Assembly: GCF_020614375.1 (NCBI RefSeq)
Contig: NZ_CP085327.1
Coordinates: 310,001 to 374,000 of the forward strand
Direction: 5' to 3'
From: Haladaptatus salinisoli
Lineage (GTDB): Archaea; Halobacteriota; Halobacteria; Halobacteriales; Haladaptataceae
Length of the DNA: 64,000 nucleotides
Below are positions 43,770 to 52,686 of this stretch, piece after piece. Below the pieces are notes generated by a model. That model did no database searches and was not told the DNA's origin. It saw only the letters and a list, made by a program, of their open reading frames with translations. Numbering within the stretch: position 1 is the first letter of the stretch; the number at the start of each line of letters is the position of its first letter. A program made the position numbers and the translations under genes.

Positions 43770-44303
43770 TCACCCGTGCCATCGTTCGACCTGCGGTTCG
43801 AGAAAATCGGCGACCGGTTCGGGGGGCGAATCGAACCACCGAGCGTCGAGCAGTTCGTTGGCGACGCGAAGTTCGCCGCCGACGCAGACCCCCGAAAACA
43901 ACACCGATAGCACGTAGAGACGTTCGCTCGGGTCGGTTTCGAGCGCGATTTCCGTCCGGCGGGCGTGGACGACGTCGGTCAGTCGGCATCGCAGGCCGGT
44001 CTCCTCGCGCAGTTCGCGGCGGGCGGTCTCCGAGAGCGTTTCGCCGGGTTCGTGACCGCCGCCGGGGATTCCCCACCGGTCGGGAGCGTCCGGGTGACGA
44101 ATCAGTACGACGCGGTCGTCGGCGTCCGTCACCCAGACGCCGGCGTCGCCGAGCCAACCGGAGTCGGCCTTCCGACGACCGCGTTCGAAGAAATCGGGGT
44201 CGTTCTCGACTCGCTCGTCGCGGAGAGGAAACATCCCGTACGCTCGTCTGAGGCGACGAAGACTGCGGGCCACCGCTTCGCGGGTTCGGACTTCGAGCGA
44301 CAT
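43770..44303 (-). CDS. Nudix hydrolase
   Basis: A 177-aa protein with the Nudix box GGGHEPGETLSETARRELRE (continuing ETGL), matching G-x5-E-x7-REUxEExGU, at about residues 82-104. It hydrolyses a nucleoside diphosphate linked to another group; the preceding strand GVWVTDADDRVVLIRH is usual. The N-terminal 40 residues are an extra helical segment. Substrate unknown (nucleotide sugar, dinucleotide or damaged nucleotide). Confidence 0.9.
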   Translation of the reverse strand: MSLEVRTREAVARSLRRLRRAYGMFPLRDERVENDPDFFERGRRKADSGWLGDAGVWVTDADDRVVLIRHPDAPDRWGIPGGGHEPGETLSETARRELREETGLRCRLTDVVHARRTEIALETDPSERLYVLSVLFSGVCVGGELRVANELLDARWFDSPPEPVADFLEPQVERWHG

Positions 44304-44737
44304 GATGCCCGTTTGGATAGCTGAAACTATAACGTTCCGCCCGGTCGACGGTTAATATCAACCGCGACACGGAGGAGGCGATGGTACGAATCCGGCGTAG
44401 GGCGGTTCTCGCGCGTCTCGCTTCATTCGTCTCGGCGGTCCGATTCGCGCCGGATGCGTCCGGTCGGACGCGCTCGCGTCGCGGCCCTCCGAGCAACTCG
44501 TCCGCGACTACTCCCACCGTAATTGGTATAGCGATATGGGATTCATAAGTTCGTCACCCGACGCCGCATCGAGGCGTGCATTTTGATAGCAAACCACATG
44601 GAGCGGCGAAAAAATCGCCCGCGCTTCGAATCGAGAACTCGCGCTCCGAGGGTCGATTTCGGCCGGTCAACGCCTCGTTACCGAGAAGAAATGGGGGAAT
44701 TCGCCGCTCGCGCCGGAGGGTGTTTCGAAACGCGAGA
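44304..44737. other. Gene-free stretch
   Basis: About 430 bp between the Nudix promoter side and the end of the small beta-helix gene. I see no protein-like frame, repeat or clear stem-loop. An AT-rich patch near 44520-44550 is a possible promoter remnant. Confidence 0.4.
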
Positions 44738-45619
44738 TTACTTGCCGCCCTTGGCCGCCTCTTCGGCGGACATCGGAACGCCCTTCGGGGGTTTGAGGTT
44801 CGCCTGTTCGCCGGTTCTCGTGTTCTTCGTCTCGACCTCGCCGCCGTGCGTGCTGACGAGACCGCCCTGGATGTCGGAGTTGATGACCTTCGTCGTCCCG
44901 TACCACGACCAGACGCCGCGGTTGTTGACCGCACCGGGACTGGAACAGTTCTCGCCGCAGGGCGGCGTCTTCTCGTCGACTTTCACCACGCAGTTTTTCA
45001 CGTACGGCGTGCGGTCGCCCTTTGCGTTCGTCCGAATGTTGGAGATGTTGTTCGAGTGGAAGTACGAGTCCTCGACGTTCGTGATACCGGTCGCGCCCTG
45101 ACTTCCCGGACCGGATGCGTAGAGACCGTTGTTGACGGTCTTGGCGATGTGCGTGCGACGCACCGTGATGACGCCCTGGTGCGGGAGGTTCGCGTTCACC
45201 CAGACGCCGCCGCCGCTCTGTTTAGGCTTGATACCGTCGCCCATGTAGACGTTCTCGATGAGCCCCTCGCCGTCCGACGACTCGACGCCGGGCATCATGA
45301 TGAAGCTCTCGCCGCTGTGCTCGCCTTTGATACCGATGTTTCGGATGGTCCAGCCGCTTCCGCTCGTCGTGAACGCCACGCCCGCGCCCTCGGCGGACAC
45401 GTCGATGAGCTTGTTCTCGTAGGTCTGCCCGTCGCCGACCTCGATGGCCTTGTGCTCTCCGGCGGAGACGGTGATCGTCTCGTACTCCGCCGCGTTCGCG
45501 AGACCGCTCACGCCCGCGGCACCCGTCGCGGCGACCGCGGCGCCGGCCATCTTCAGATACGAACGCCGGTCGAGTAACGATGCATTGTCGGTCTTTTCGT
45601 TCTCAAGTTCGCGTGCCAT
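44738..45619 (-). CDS. Tat-exported beta-helix protein, small paralogue
   Basis: A 293-aa secreted protein. A twin-arginine signal (DRRSYLKMAGAAVAATGAAG, about 17-36) precedes a parallel beta-helix with short strand-turn repeats such as TVNNGLYASG, YFHSNNISNIRTN and VNNRGVWSWYG. These turns match those in the 662-aa protein at 19495-21483, so the two are paralogues; this one lacks the C-terminal sandwich. Two cysteines (PPCGENCSS) may bind metal or form a disulfide. It probably binds a polysaccharide. A TATA-like ACTTAAAA at 45643-45650 lies about 27 nt upstream. Confidence 0.82.
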   Translation of the reverse strand: MARELENEKTDNASLLDRRSYLKMAGAAVAATGAAGVSGLANAAEYETITVSAGEHKAIEVGDGQTYENKLIDVSAEGAGVAFTTSGSGWTIRNIGIKGEHSGESFIMMPGVESSDGEGLIENVYMGDGIKPKQSGGGVWVNANLPHQGVITVRRTHIAKTVNNGLYASGPGSQGATGITNVEDSYFHSNNISNIRTNAKGDRTPYVKNCVVKVDEKTPPCGENCSSPGAVNNRGVWSWYGTTKVINSDIQGGLVSTHGGEVETKNTRTGEQANLKPPKGVPMSAEEAAKGGK

Positions 45620-46113
45620 GCAGGCTCAACGAGAGATTGCCAACTTAAAAGTGCGTCGATTCAGGTTCAATGTTGTGCTAGTAATTTATAAGAACCGCTT
45701 GTTGCCCGGCGGTATCGTCGACTCGCGGAACCGGGGCGAATCGCCGCGTCGAGGCGCGTATCCCGCGATAACGTCCCGATAACGGGTCGCCATCCCTCGT
45801 TATCGGGGTGACCGCCGAGGTTACGCGCGGCGTACTGTCGGCTCGTCTACGTTTATCGCTCGGGAGCGCCGGAGCGCCGTCACGGACGAGCGCTGGCGGG
45901 GGTTCGCCGACCGGTAAGAGGCTCCTGTCGTTCGCTGATCCGGAGTATAACAAAGTGTTTCCGAGGGGGCGTTTCAGACGATATGAACGAGGGAGTGAGG
46001 GAAAAACGATTCGAAGCGCGTTCCGGCGAACGTCGCCGGCGAACGTTCGCCGCGGCATCGGCGACCGGGGGACCGACGAGGCGAGTCGCGGCCGTCGATT
46101 CGGAGCGTGGACG
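45620..46113. other. Gene-free stretch with a perfect inverted repeat
   Basis: About 490 bp between divergent genes. It holds the beta-helix promoter near 45645, the 10-bp inverted repeat at 45775-45807 with a third half-site at 45763-45773, and otherwise no supported gene. Confidence 0.5.
45775..45807. repeat. Perfect 10-bp inverted repeat with extra half-site
   Basis: CCCGATAACG (45775-45784) pairs perfectly with CGTTATCGGG (45798-45807) across a 13-nt loop. A related half-site, CCGCGATAACG, precedes it at 45763-45773. It may be a stem-loop or a dimeric operator. Confidence 0.6.
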
Positions 46114-47757
46114 ATGACCGAGAGGTCGAAAACCGTCGTGTTGGGGTTCGACGCGCTCGACTTCGAGCACCTCGACGCGTTCGAGGACGACCTACCGAAC
46201 TTCGGTCGCCTCCGTTCGGAGGGCGTCGCCGCACCCCTCCGCTCGACGCACCCGCCGTGGACCGGGAGCGCGTGGCCGTCGATGTACACGGGTACGGACC
46301 CGACTCGCCACAACGCGTTCGCCTTCTTCGATTACACCGACGCGTACCCCGACGACGCGGCCATCGTCACGCGCAACGACGTGAGCGCGCCGGCCCTCTG
46401 GAACTATCTCACGGCCATCGACGAACCGTCCGTCGTTCTCAACGTCCCCGTCACCCACCCCGCCGAACCGCTCTCCGGCGCGCTCGTCCCGGGATATCTG
46501 GCGAGCGAGGACGCCGAAGGGTATCCCCCGGACGTCAGGGACGAACTGTCGGACGCGCTCGGCGAGGAGTACACCATCTACTCCGAAGACGAGATGTCGA
46601 GCGACGAGGGGGCGAAGCTCGACGGATACGTCGAAATCGTCGGTCTGCGCGAGCGCGCCGCCCGGCACCTCCTCGAAAACTGGGACTGGCGCGTGGCGGT
46701 CGTGCAGGTCCAGAAAACCGACGCCGTCTTCCACAACTTCGACGACCCCGCCGCGTTCCGGCGCGTCTACCGGGCGGCGGACGACCTCGTCGGAACCGTG
46801 CTGGAGACGGCGGGCGACGCGAACGTCGTCGTCTGCTCCGACCACGGGATGGGCCGAACCGACGGCTACAAGATATTCGTCAACGAGGTGCTCCGGGAAC
46901 ACGGGTTCGTCGAGGCGACCGGGGACGGCGACGCCCACGGAACCGGCCTCTCGGCGGTGAAGGGGTCACTCGTGAATCCCGGCGAGAAAACGGACGACGA
47001 GGCGAACCGAGACTTCTCGCGAGCCGCACTTTCGCGGGCGGTGGCCGGACTCGACGCCGTCGGCATCACGCCGGGGTCGGTGTACGCCGCCGCGCAGCGG
47101 GTCGGCGCGGACTCGTTGCTGAAACGCGCGCTTCCGGCGAACGTGCTCGACGCCGCCGAACGAACCGTCGATTGGCGTCGGTCGCCGGCGTACTGTCGCG
47201 CGCTGGGCGAACTCGGCGTCCGCGTCAACCTCGAAGGCCGCGACCCCGAGGGGGTCGTCCCCGAGTCCGAGTACGAGGCGGTTCGGTCGGAGATAATCGA
47301 CCTCCTCTCGGCGCTCCGAACGCCGGACGGGGAACCCGCGTTCGAGTTCGTGAAGCGGGCCGAGGAGGTGTCCGACGGCGACGACCCGCTGAGCGGCCCC
47401 GACGTGGTGTTCTTGCCCGCCGGGATGAACCACCTGGTGCTTCCGAGCCTCGTCGGCAAACGATTCCTCCCCGTCGACGAGTACAACCACAAGCGGGACG
47501 GCGTGTTCATCGGCGCGGGGCCCGCGTTCGACGCGACCGCGGAACCGGACCGACTCTCGCTGACCGACGTCGCGCCCGTCGCCATGGCGGCCGCGGGGCT
47601 TCCCGTTCCCGAGCGGATGACCGGAACCGTCCCGGAGGGGCTGTTGACGGTTCAAGTGAACGAGCGGGAGTACGCGGACGTCGAGTACGGAACCGCCGGA
47701 GAGAGCGGCGACGAGGGACGGGTCGAGTCGCGGCTGGAGGACCTCGGCTACCTGTAA
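46114..47757 (+). CDS. Alkaline-phosphatase-superfamily phosphodiesterase/nucleotide pyrophosphatase
   Basis: A 547-aa protein. Metal-site motifs of the type I phosphodiesterase group are visible: VVLGFDALDFEHL (first Asp), HPPWTGSAWPSMYTGTDPTRH (nucleophile region), QKTDAVFHNFDDP, and VCSDHGMGRTDGYKIF (Asp-His pair), with a late His. There is no signal peptide. Relatives (COG3379) commonly sit in haloarchaeal glycosylation clusters, where they may remodel lipid-linked or nucleotide-linked sugars. The stop is 3 bp before the flippase start, indicating an operon. Confidence 0.88.
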   Translation: MTERSKTVVLGFDALDFEHLDAFEDDLPNFGRLRSEGVAAPLRSTHPPWTGSAWPSMYTGTDPTRHNAFAFFDYTDAYPDDAAIVTRNDVSAPALWNYLTAIDEPSVVLNVPVTHPAEPLSGALVPGYLASEDAEGYPPDVRDELSDALGEEYTIYSEDEMSSDEGAKLDGYVEIVGLRERAARHLLENWDWRVAVVQVQKTDAVFHNFDDPAAFRRVYRAADDLVGTVLETAGDANVVVCSDHGMGRTDGYKIFVNEVLREHGFVEATGDGDAHGTGLSAVKGSLVNPGEKTDDEANRDFSRAALSRAVAGLDAVGITPGSVYAAAQRVGADSLLKRALPANVLDAAERTVDWRRSPAYCRALGELGVRVNLEGRDPEGVVPESEYEAVRSEIIDLLSALRTPDGEPAFEFVKRAEEVSDGDDPLSGPDVVFLPAGMNHLVLPSLVGKRFLPVDEYNHKRDGVFIGAGPAFDATAEPDRLSLTDVAPVAMAAAGLPVPERMTGTVPEGLLTVQVNEREYADVEYGTAGESGDEGRVESRLEDLGYL

Positions 47758-47760
47758 TCC

Positions 47761-49284
47761 ATGGGAACGGAACGAGAACTTCGAAACCTCCTTTCGAGTG
47801 CGAGCCTCGTGTTCGTCGGGGCCGCGGTCGCGTCGGTCGCGAAGCTACTCGAACGCATCATCCTCGGACGAAGCCTCTCGACGGCGGCGTTCGGCGAGGT
47901 GAACATCGCGCTCACGACGATGTCGCTGGGCGTCACGTTCGCGCTCGTCGGGTTCGGACAGGGGGTTCCGCGCTACATCTCGCGGTTCGACGACGAGCGG
48001 GACGTGCGGGGCGCGTGGCTGACCGGCGTCCTCTTCACCGGGGCGGTGGGCGTGGCGCTGGCGGGTATCCTGTATCTGAACGCCGATTTCGTCGCCTCGA
48101 ACCTGTTCGACGGCCCCGATTCGAGCCGCCTGCTCCCGTTGTTCGCGCTCGCGGTTCCGCTGGTCGTCGGCTATCAGGTCGGCGTCGGCGGAATCCGCGG
48201 ATTCGAGAACACGATCTACAAGACGTACGTCGGCGACCTGCTCTACCCCTTCGGCAGGCTGCTCCTGCTCGGCGGGTTGCTGTCGCTGGGTTTCGGGGCG
48301 GTGGCGGCGGGGTACGCCTACCTCCTCAGCGCCGCCGCGGCGGTCCTTGCGGCCCATTACCTGCTGAACAGATTGCTGCCGCTCGTCGGTCCGTTTCGAC
48401 TGCACGTGCGCGAGATGGCGACGTTCTCCGCCCCGCTGGTGGTCTCGTCCGTCCTCGCGGACCTCCTCACCCGAACCGACACGGTGATGCTCGGCTACTT
48501 CACGACCTCCCGCAAGGTCGGCCTCTACTCGGCGGCGTACCCCCTCGCCAACAGCCTCCTCATCGCGCTCGCGTCGTTCGGATTTCTGTACCTCCCGCTC
48601 GCCTCGCGACTCGACGCGAACGGGGAGCGCGACGAGATAACCACGATATACCAACTCACGACGAAGTGGGTCTTCGTCGTCACGTTCCCCGCGTTCCTCC
48701 TCTTCGTGACCTTCCCCGCCGACATCCTGTCGGTGTTCTTCGGCGACCGCTACGCCGAGGGCGCGCTGGCGCTCGCCATCCTCTCGGTCGGTTTCTTCAC
48801 GAACGCCGCCGGCGGTCGAAATCGCGAGACGCTGTCGGCGCTCGGCCACACGAAGCTGATACTCGCGGGGAACGCGGTCGCGTTCGTCCTCAACTTGCTC
48901 ATGAATCTCGTGCTGATTCCGACCTACGGGTTCGTCGGGGCCGCGGTTGCATCCGCGACCGCGAACGTCGCCCTCAACGCCTTCATGTTCGCCGTGCTGT
49001 GGTCGAAGTTCGGCATCACGCCCTTCTCCCGGTGGACGGTCCGAACGATGACGCGCGTGCCGCTGCTCCTGATTCCGCCGACCGCGTTGCTAGCGCGGAC
49101 GGTTTCGCTCACCGCGTTCACGCTCCCGCTCGCGCTGCTCGCGGCCGCCGCGGGAACCCTCGTCGTCGTCTCCACGCTCGGCTGTCTCCAACCCGAGGAC
49201 AGGGTCGTCGTCGACTTCGTGGAGAGCGTCACCGATACGAAACTACCGTTCCTGCGCGGTTACGTCCCCGAGTCGGCCGAGTGA
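47761..49284 (+). CDS. Flippase for lipid-linked oligosaccharide (MATE/MOP, RfbX-like)
   Basis: A 507-aa protein with about 14 membrane segments. It opens with NLLSSASLVFVGAAVASVAKLLERIILGRSLST and contains ALVGFGQGVPRYISRF, ADLLTRTDTVMLGYF and LIPTYGFVGAAVASATANV, all typical of polysaccharide-biosynthesis flippases. In haloarchaea such proteins (Agl15/AglR-type) move lipid-linked glycans to the outer face for S-layer N-glycosylation. Coupling to the phosphodiesterase gene suggests a joint role. Confidence 0.88.
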   Translation: MGTERELRNLLSSASLVFVGAAVASVAKLLERIILGRSLSTAAFGEVNIALTTMSLGVTFALVGFGQGVPRYISRFDDERDVRGAWLTGVLFTGAVGVALAGILYLNADFVASNLFDGPDSSRLLPLFALAVPLVVGYQVGVGGIRGFENTIYKTYVGDLLYPFGRLLLLGGLLSLGFGAVAAGYAYLLSAAAAVLAAHYLLNRLLPLVGPFRLHVREMATFSAPLVVSSVLADLLTRTDTVMLGYFTTSRKVGLYSAAYPLANSLLIALASFGFLYLPLASRLDANGERDEITTIYQLTTKWVFVVTFPAFLLFVTFPADILSVFFGDRYAEGALALAILSVGFFTNAAGGRNRETLSALGHTKLILAGNAVAFVLNLLMNLVLIPTYGFVGAAVASATANVALNAFMFAVLWSKFGITPFSRWTVRTMTRVPLLLIPPTALLARTVSLTAFTLPLALLAAAAGTLVVVSTLGCLQPEDRVVVDFVESVTDTKLPFLRGYVPESAE

Positions 49285-49362
49285 GCTTCGCGGTCGTCCG
49301 CCGGGCGTCGACCCCCCTCCGCGCGTCGAGCGCACGGGGGAGGGTCCGCCGTGCGTCGAACG

Positions 49363-50199
49363 CTACGTCGCGAACCCGATGGGGAGGGGCGGCCCGAGGA
49401 AGAGCACGACGACGCCCGCGGCGAGCGAGAGGAGGCCGGTCGCTACCGAGAACTCCCGCCCCCACGCCGCCGGGAGGCGTTCGACCGTGACCACGGTCGT
49501 GAGCGCGACCATCCAGAAGTAGTTCATCTCGCCGAAGAAGGGCATCACCAGGAAGAACGGCCCCAGACAGACGAGGAGACAGCTCACGCCGTGCTCGACG
49601 CCTTTCCTGAGACCGTCCGCGACGCGCGCGTTGTGGGGGAGGACGCGCGAACAGCAGGTTCGCAGCCGCGACCGTTTGAACCCCGTGAGCTGGTAGCAAC
49701 CGGTGAGCGCGAGCGCGCCGCCGACCGCTAACCGGGTGTGCGCCTGCGCGAAGCCGTAGATACCCCCCGGCAGGAGCGCGTGCAAACCGAGAGGGACGAC
49801 CCCGGAGAACAACCAGACGACCCCGTATCCGACGTGGAACGCGACGACGGTCGCCGCGACGACGGCCGTCGACCCTCGGAGCGCGTCGGCGTAGTCGCGC
49901 GTGAACCGCGTCATCGGCGGGTACATCATCGCCATCATCATCACCCCCCACGTGACGACGTAGCCGGCGAACGCGGCGCTCGTGCCGGCGTGAAAGGCGG
50001 CGAGTTCCATCGCACCCGGGGCGGCCATCGGGATCCCCCGATTCGCGAGCCACGTCATCCCCAGCATCGGAACTCGACCGGTGAACAGGAGCGTCCACCA
50101 GAGCGCGTCGAGCGCGACCATGGCGACGACGACCGCCGTGGTGCGATCGACGCGGTCGGCGAGCGCGAACCGACGCTCGCTCGCCACCTCCGCGCTCAT
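49363..50199 (-). CDS. DUF2182 family membrane protein, probable copper-related
   Basis: A 278-aa protein with about seven membrane segments. The motif WGVMMMAMMYPPMTRF (about 88-103) is the family signature, a Met-rich helix suited to soft-metal binding; MPFFGEMNYFWM lies later, and a Cys pair (LRTCCSRVLP) sits in a loop. DUF2182 proteins are described as predicted metal-binding integral membrane proteins. Coupled by ATGA to the upstream zinc-ribbon gene, it is the last gene of the minus-strand metal/redox array. Confidence 0.82.
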   Translation of the reverse strand: MSAEVASERRFALADRVDRTTAVVVAMVALDALWWTLLFTGRVPMLGMTWLANRGIPMAAPGAMELAAFHAGTSAAFAGYVVTWGVMMMAMMYPPMTRFTRDYADALRGSTAVVAATVVAFHVGYGVVWLFSGVVPLGLHALLPGGIYGFAQAHTRLAVGGALALTGCYQLTGFKRSRLRTCCSRVLPHNARVADGLRKGVEHGVSCLLVCLGPFFLVMPFFGEMNYFWMVALTTVVTVERLPAAWGREFSVATGLLSLAAGVVVLFLGPPLPIGFAT

Positions 50200-50474
50200 C
50201 GATGGTCGCGGAGTGCTCCGCGTCGAACGTCGCGCACTGACTCCGCGTTCGCGGCCGCTCCCTTCCGCAGCGCGACCCACGACGTACACTCCGGACAGGC
50301 GAAGACGCGCCCGTCACGGTCGCCGAGCACGCGGGCGAACTTCGGATCGACGTGTTCGTTGTCACAGCCCTCGTTCCGGCAGGTGACGAACCGCGACGAC
50401 TCGTCACCGTCGGAACCCCACGAGGGGTGCGTTCGATGCGTCGCTTCGGTGCTGAATTGACTCGCTTTCGACAT
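50196..50474 (-). CDS. Zinc-ribbon protein, 92 aa
   Basis: A small soluble protein with two Cys pairs (TCRNEGCDNEHVDP and FACPECTSWV) forming a rubredoxin/zinc-ribbon-like knuckle. It overlaps the DUF2182 gene by ATGA (50196-50199), so the two are made together, and it may be a metal or redox accessory for that membrane protein. No named family recognised. Confidence 0.75.
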   Translation of the reverse strand: MSKASQFSTEATHRTHPSWGSDGDESSRFVTCRNEGCDNEHVDPKFARVLGDRDGRVFACPECTSWVALRKGAAANAESVRDVRRGALRDHR

Positions 50475-50586
50475 TGGTTAGTGCCTTACGCGTATCGCGT
50501 CTCGATGTTCGTCCGAAACCGTCCGGAACGCTCGGTTCGCGTCGACTCGTCGCACTCCGACCTGCGTCGTCCCCCGCCGTGCGGCG

Positions 50587-50790
50587 CTACCCGTCCACGT
50601 CATAGCCGAGCGTTCGAATCGCGGCGGCGAGGTCGCCCTTCGCTCCGTCGTTCGCGGAGACGACGACGACGCTTCGCTCGTGGTCCGCGTCGACCGCGCT
50701 CGCCGCGCTCGTTCCAGCCAGTTCGCGTTCGATGATTCGTTCGCAGCCCTCACACCGCATCCCGTCGACATGGAACTCGTATCGTTCCAT
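50587..50790 (-). CDS. HMA-domain copper chaperone-like protein
   Basis: A 67-aa ferredoxin-like heavy-metal-associated domain with the CxxC metal site GMRCEGCERII (Cys13, Cys16). It ends TLGYDVDG, as in CopZ-like chaperones. It should carry Cu(I) in the cytosol to a transporter or enzyme. Its position among a DUF2182 protein, a metal permease and an oxidase subunit supports a copper role. Confidence 0.9.
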   Translation of the reverse strand: MERYEFHVDGMRCEGCERIIERELAGTSAASAVDADHERSVVVVSANDGAKGDLAAAIRTLGYDVDG

Positions 50791-50851
50791 ACCGAACTAT
50801 CGTCCTCCGCCGACTTTATTCCCCATTTTAGTACAGAAAAATAACCTGTCG

Positions 50852-51265
50852 TCACGGGACACCGACGGCCCGGTGGCGACGGTAGAGATAGACCGCACAC
50901 ATCGTCGCGACGCTTCCCAGCCAGGAGAGCACCGACAGCGAGAGGTTGACCCTGGGGCCGAAGACGTAGCCGCCGCCGAGATAGCCGACTATCGGCGTCA
51001 GCGCACCTCCGCCGACGTACAACCACCAGTGGGGGTTCCACTCCCCGCGTCTGCGGAGGTGGGTCGCGTCCCGGTACAGCGCCGGAAACGTCGCCAGGCT
51101 GGCGAGACCGAGCGCGAGGACGACCGCGATCGCGCCGATCCCGATGAGGGTTACCCGGTTCGTGACGCCGACCAACGCGAGGAACGCGGCGACCCCGAAT
51201 CCGACGGCCAAGAGGTACGCCGCGAGCACGTACCAGTAGAGTTCGCGGGTGTCGGGGTCGGTCAT
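50852..51265 (-). CDS. Hypothetical four-segment membrane protein
   Basis: A 137-aa protein with four membrane helices and a Trp-rich loop (RRRGEWNPHWWLYVGGG) typical of small haloarchaeal membrane proteins of unknown role. It overlaps the stop of the beta-propeller gene by ATGA, so it is made with it and could anchor it to the membrane. Confidence 0.75.
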   Translation of the reverse strand: MTDPDTRELYWYVLAAYLLAVGFGVAAFLALVGVTNRVTLIGIGAIAVVLALGLASLATFPALYRDATHLRRRGEWNPHWWLYVGGGALTPIVGYLGGGYVFGPRVNLSLSVLSWLGSVATMCAVYLYRRHRAVGVP

Positions 51266-52257
51266 CGTTCGATCACGGTGCCTCCCGCACCCACCGCGAC
51301 GTCCGTTTCTCCGACGGTCACACCCCGAAGGTCCGACTCGACGGGCGTCGTCGACTCTTTCCAGCCCTCGTCCGACGCGCGCTCGTAGACGCGACCGCCG
51401 GCCCCGACGGCGACGAGTTTCGACTCGCCATCGGCGAGTCCGTGGAGGGCTCCGTCCCCGGCGTTGATGGGCGTCCAGTTCTCGCACGCGCGGTCGTAGC
51501 GATAGACGCGACCGCCGCCGCCCGCGATGAGCAACCGGCCGCCGCCGGCGTGAACGTCGAAGAAGTTCACTTGCGCGTTCTTCACGCCGATGTCGGTCCA
51601 CCCCTCCTCTCGCTCCTCGAAGGCGTTTCCGCTCGTGTCCACGGCGTAGGCGCGCCGGTCGCCGAAGTCGAGCGCCGGAACCGTCGACCCGCTCCCCGGC
51701 TTCACGACCTCGCCCCACTGCGGGCAGCCGTTCTCGTCGGTCGTGACGGGGAGCACCTCGCCGGAACCGTTCGCCACTCGAAGCGTTTCGTCCCCTCGCT
51801 CGCCGCTGACCGCGATGGCCTCCCACGTGCTCGTCTTCTCCTTCGGGGCGGAGTAGTCGTACTTCCTCCCGTCGGACACGTCGTAGCAGCCGAGCGCGCC
51901 CGACGACCCGGCGAACCAGATTCGCTCACCGTCTTCGGTCGCGTCGACGCAGGTGAGCGCGTTCTTTCGCGTCGCCGGGCCGTCCCGAACCGCGAATCGC
52001 CACTCCCCGTTCCGCCCGCTGAGGACGTTCCCGCCGGTTCCCACGGCGAACGGACCGTTCGCAGTCGAGACGACGTCGTAGAGGGCCTTCGAGGTGGGCG
52101 ACTCCGCCTCCCGCCACTCTCTCGCTCCGCTCGAACGGCCCGAATCGGTCGGGCCGTCGGACGGGCTATCGGGCGGCGAGCTATCGGACGGGGAGCCGTC
52201 GTTCGAGCGTCGTTGCTGGTCGTCGAGTCGGTTTCGTATCGATGAAAGCAATTTCAT
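51262..52257 (-). CDS. Beta-propeller protein, Ycf48/BNR-like, without signal peptide
   Basis: A 331-aa protein. The first 45 residues are Ser/Asp/Pro-rich and probably disordered. Residues 50-330 form repeated propeller blades (ALYDVVSTANGPFAVGTGG, RIWFAGSSGALGCYDVSDG, GRLLIAGGGGRVYRYD, KLVAVGAGGRVYERAS). It is clearly paralogous to the lipoprotein at 60108-61067 but lacks the Tat signal and lipobox, so it should face the cytoplasm. The similar Ycf48 fold assists assembly of redox complexes elsewhere; that role here is inference. Confidence 0.82.
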   Translation of the reverse strand: MKLLSSIRNRLDDQQRRSNDGSPSDSSPPDSPSDGPTDSGRSSGAREWREAESPTSKALYDVVSTANGPFAVGTGGNVLSGRNGEWRFAVRDGPATRKNALTCVDATEDGERIWFAGSSGALGCYDVSDGRKYDYSAPKEKTSTWEAIAVSGERGDETLRVANGSGEVLPVTTDENGCPQWGEVVKPGSGSTVPALDFGDRRAYAVDTSGNAFEEREEGWTDIGVKNAQVNFFDVHAGGGRLLIAGGGGRVYRYDRACENWTPINAGDGALHGLADGESKLVAVGAGGRVYERASDEGWKESTTPVESDLRGVTVGETDVAVGAGGTVIER

Positions 52258-52270
52258 GCGGTCTCCGAAA

Positions 52271-52492
52271 TCAGTCGATTCGGCAGCCGATTCGAAGCGC
52301 GACGGCGAAGACGACGGGCACCGTCCCGCCGAGCAGAACCGCGGCGGCGGTCGTCAGTTGCGGCCGCCGCGCGAGCGCCGGGAAGTACGTCGGCACGGTG
52401 AATCGCGCGCCGACGTACGCCGTCGCCACCGGCAGGACGACGAAGACGTACACCAGGAAGGCGACGCCCAGCGTCGTCTCCGCCCAACTCAC
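52271..52492 (-). CDS. Small two-segment membrane protein, GTG start
   Basis: A 73-aa protein with two membrane helices joined by a PTYFPALARRPQ loop. GTG at 52492 overlaps the previous stop (GTGA), so translation is coupled to the 65-aa gene upstream. Family not recognised. Confidence 0.7.
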   Translation of the reverse strand: MSWAETTLGVAFLVYVFVVLPVATAYVGARFTVPTYFPALARRPQLTTAAAVLLGGTVPVVFAVALRIGCRID

Positions 52493-52686
52493 GTCCGCTC
52501 CTCCAGCGCGGCGACGACGTCCTCGACGACGTCCTTCGGAATCGTCACTTGGGTGCGCCGCTTTCTCCCCCAGACGTTCTGAATCTCCAGCGCCTCGCTG
52601 TCCGGGTCGTTTCCGTAGTGCCCGACCCAGACGCCGCAGTGAGCGCCGTCCGGGTCCCGCACCATCTCGCCGTCGTCGCGGCTCAT
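52489..52686 (-). CDS. Hypothetical protein, 65 aa
   Basis: A small soluble protein with GAHCGVWVGHYGNDPDSEALEIQNVWG followed by a basic-helical KRRTQVTIPKDVVEDVVAALEE. It overlaps both neighbours by four bases, so it is part of the coupled array. Family not recognised. Confidence 0.7.
   Translation of the reverse strand: MSRDDGEMVRDPDGAHCGVWVGHYGNDPDSEALEIQNVWGRKRRTQVTIPKDVVEDVVAALEERT

Noticed and set aside
46107..49490. A very long plus-strand open frame (over 1100 codons) overlapping the phosphodiesterase and flippase genes
   Set aside because: It is Arg/Pro/Gly-rich and low in complexity, the product of high GC in the alternate frame of two well-recognised genes.
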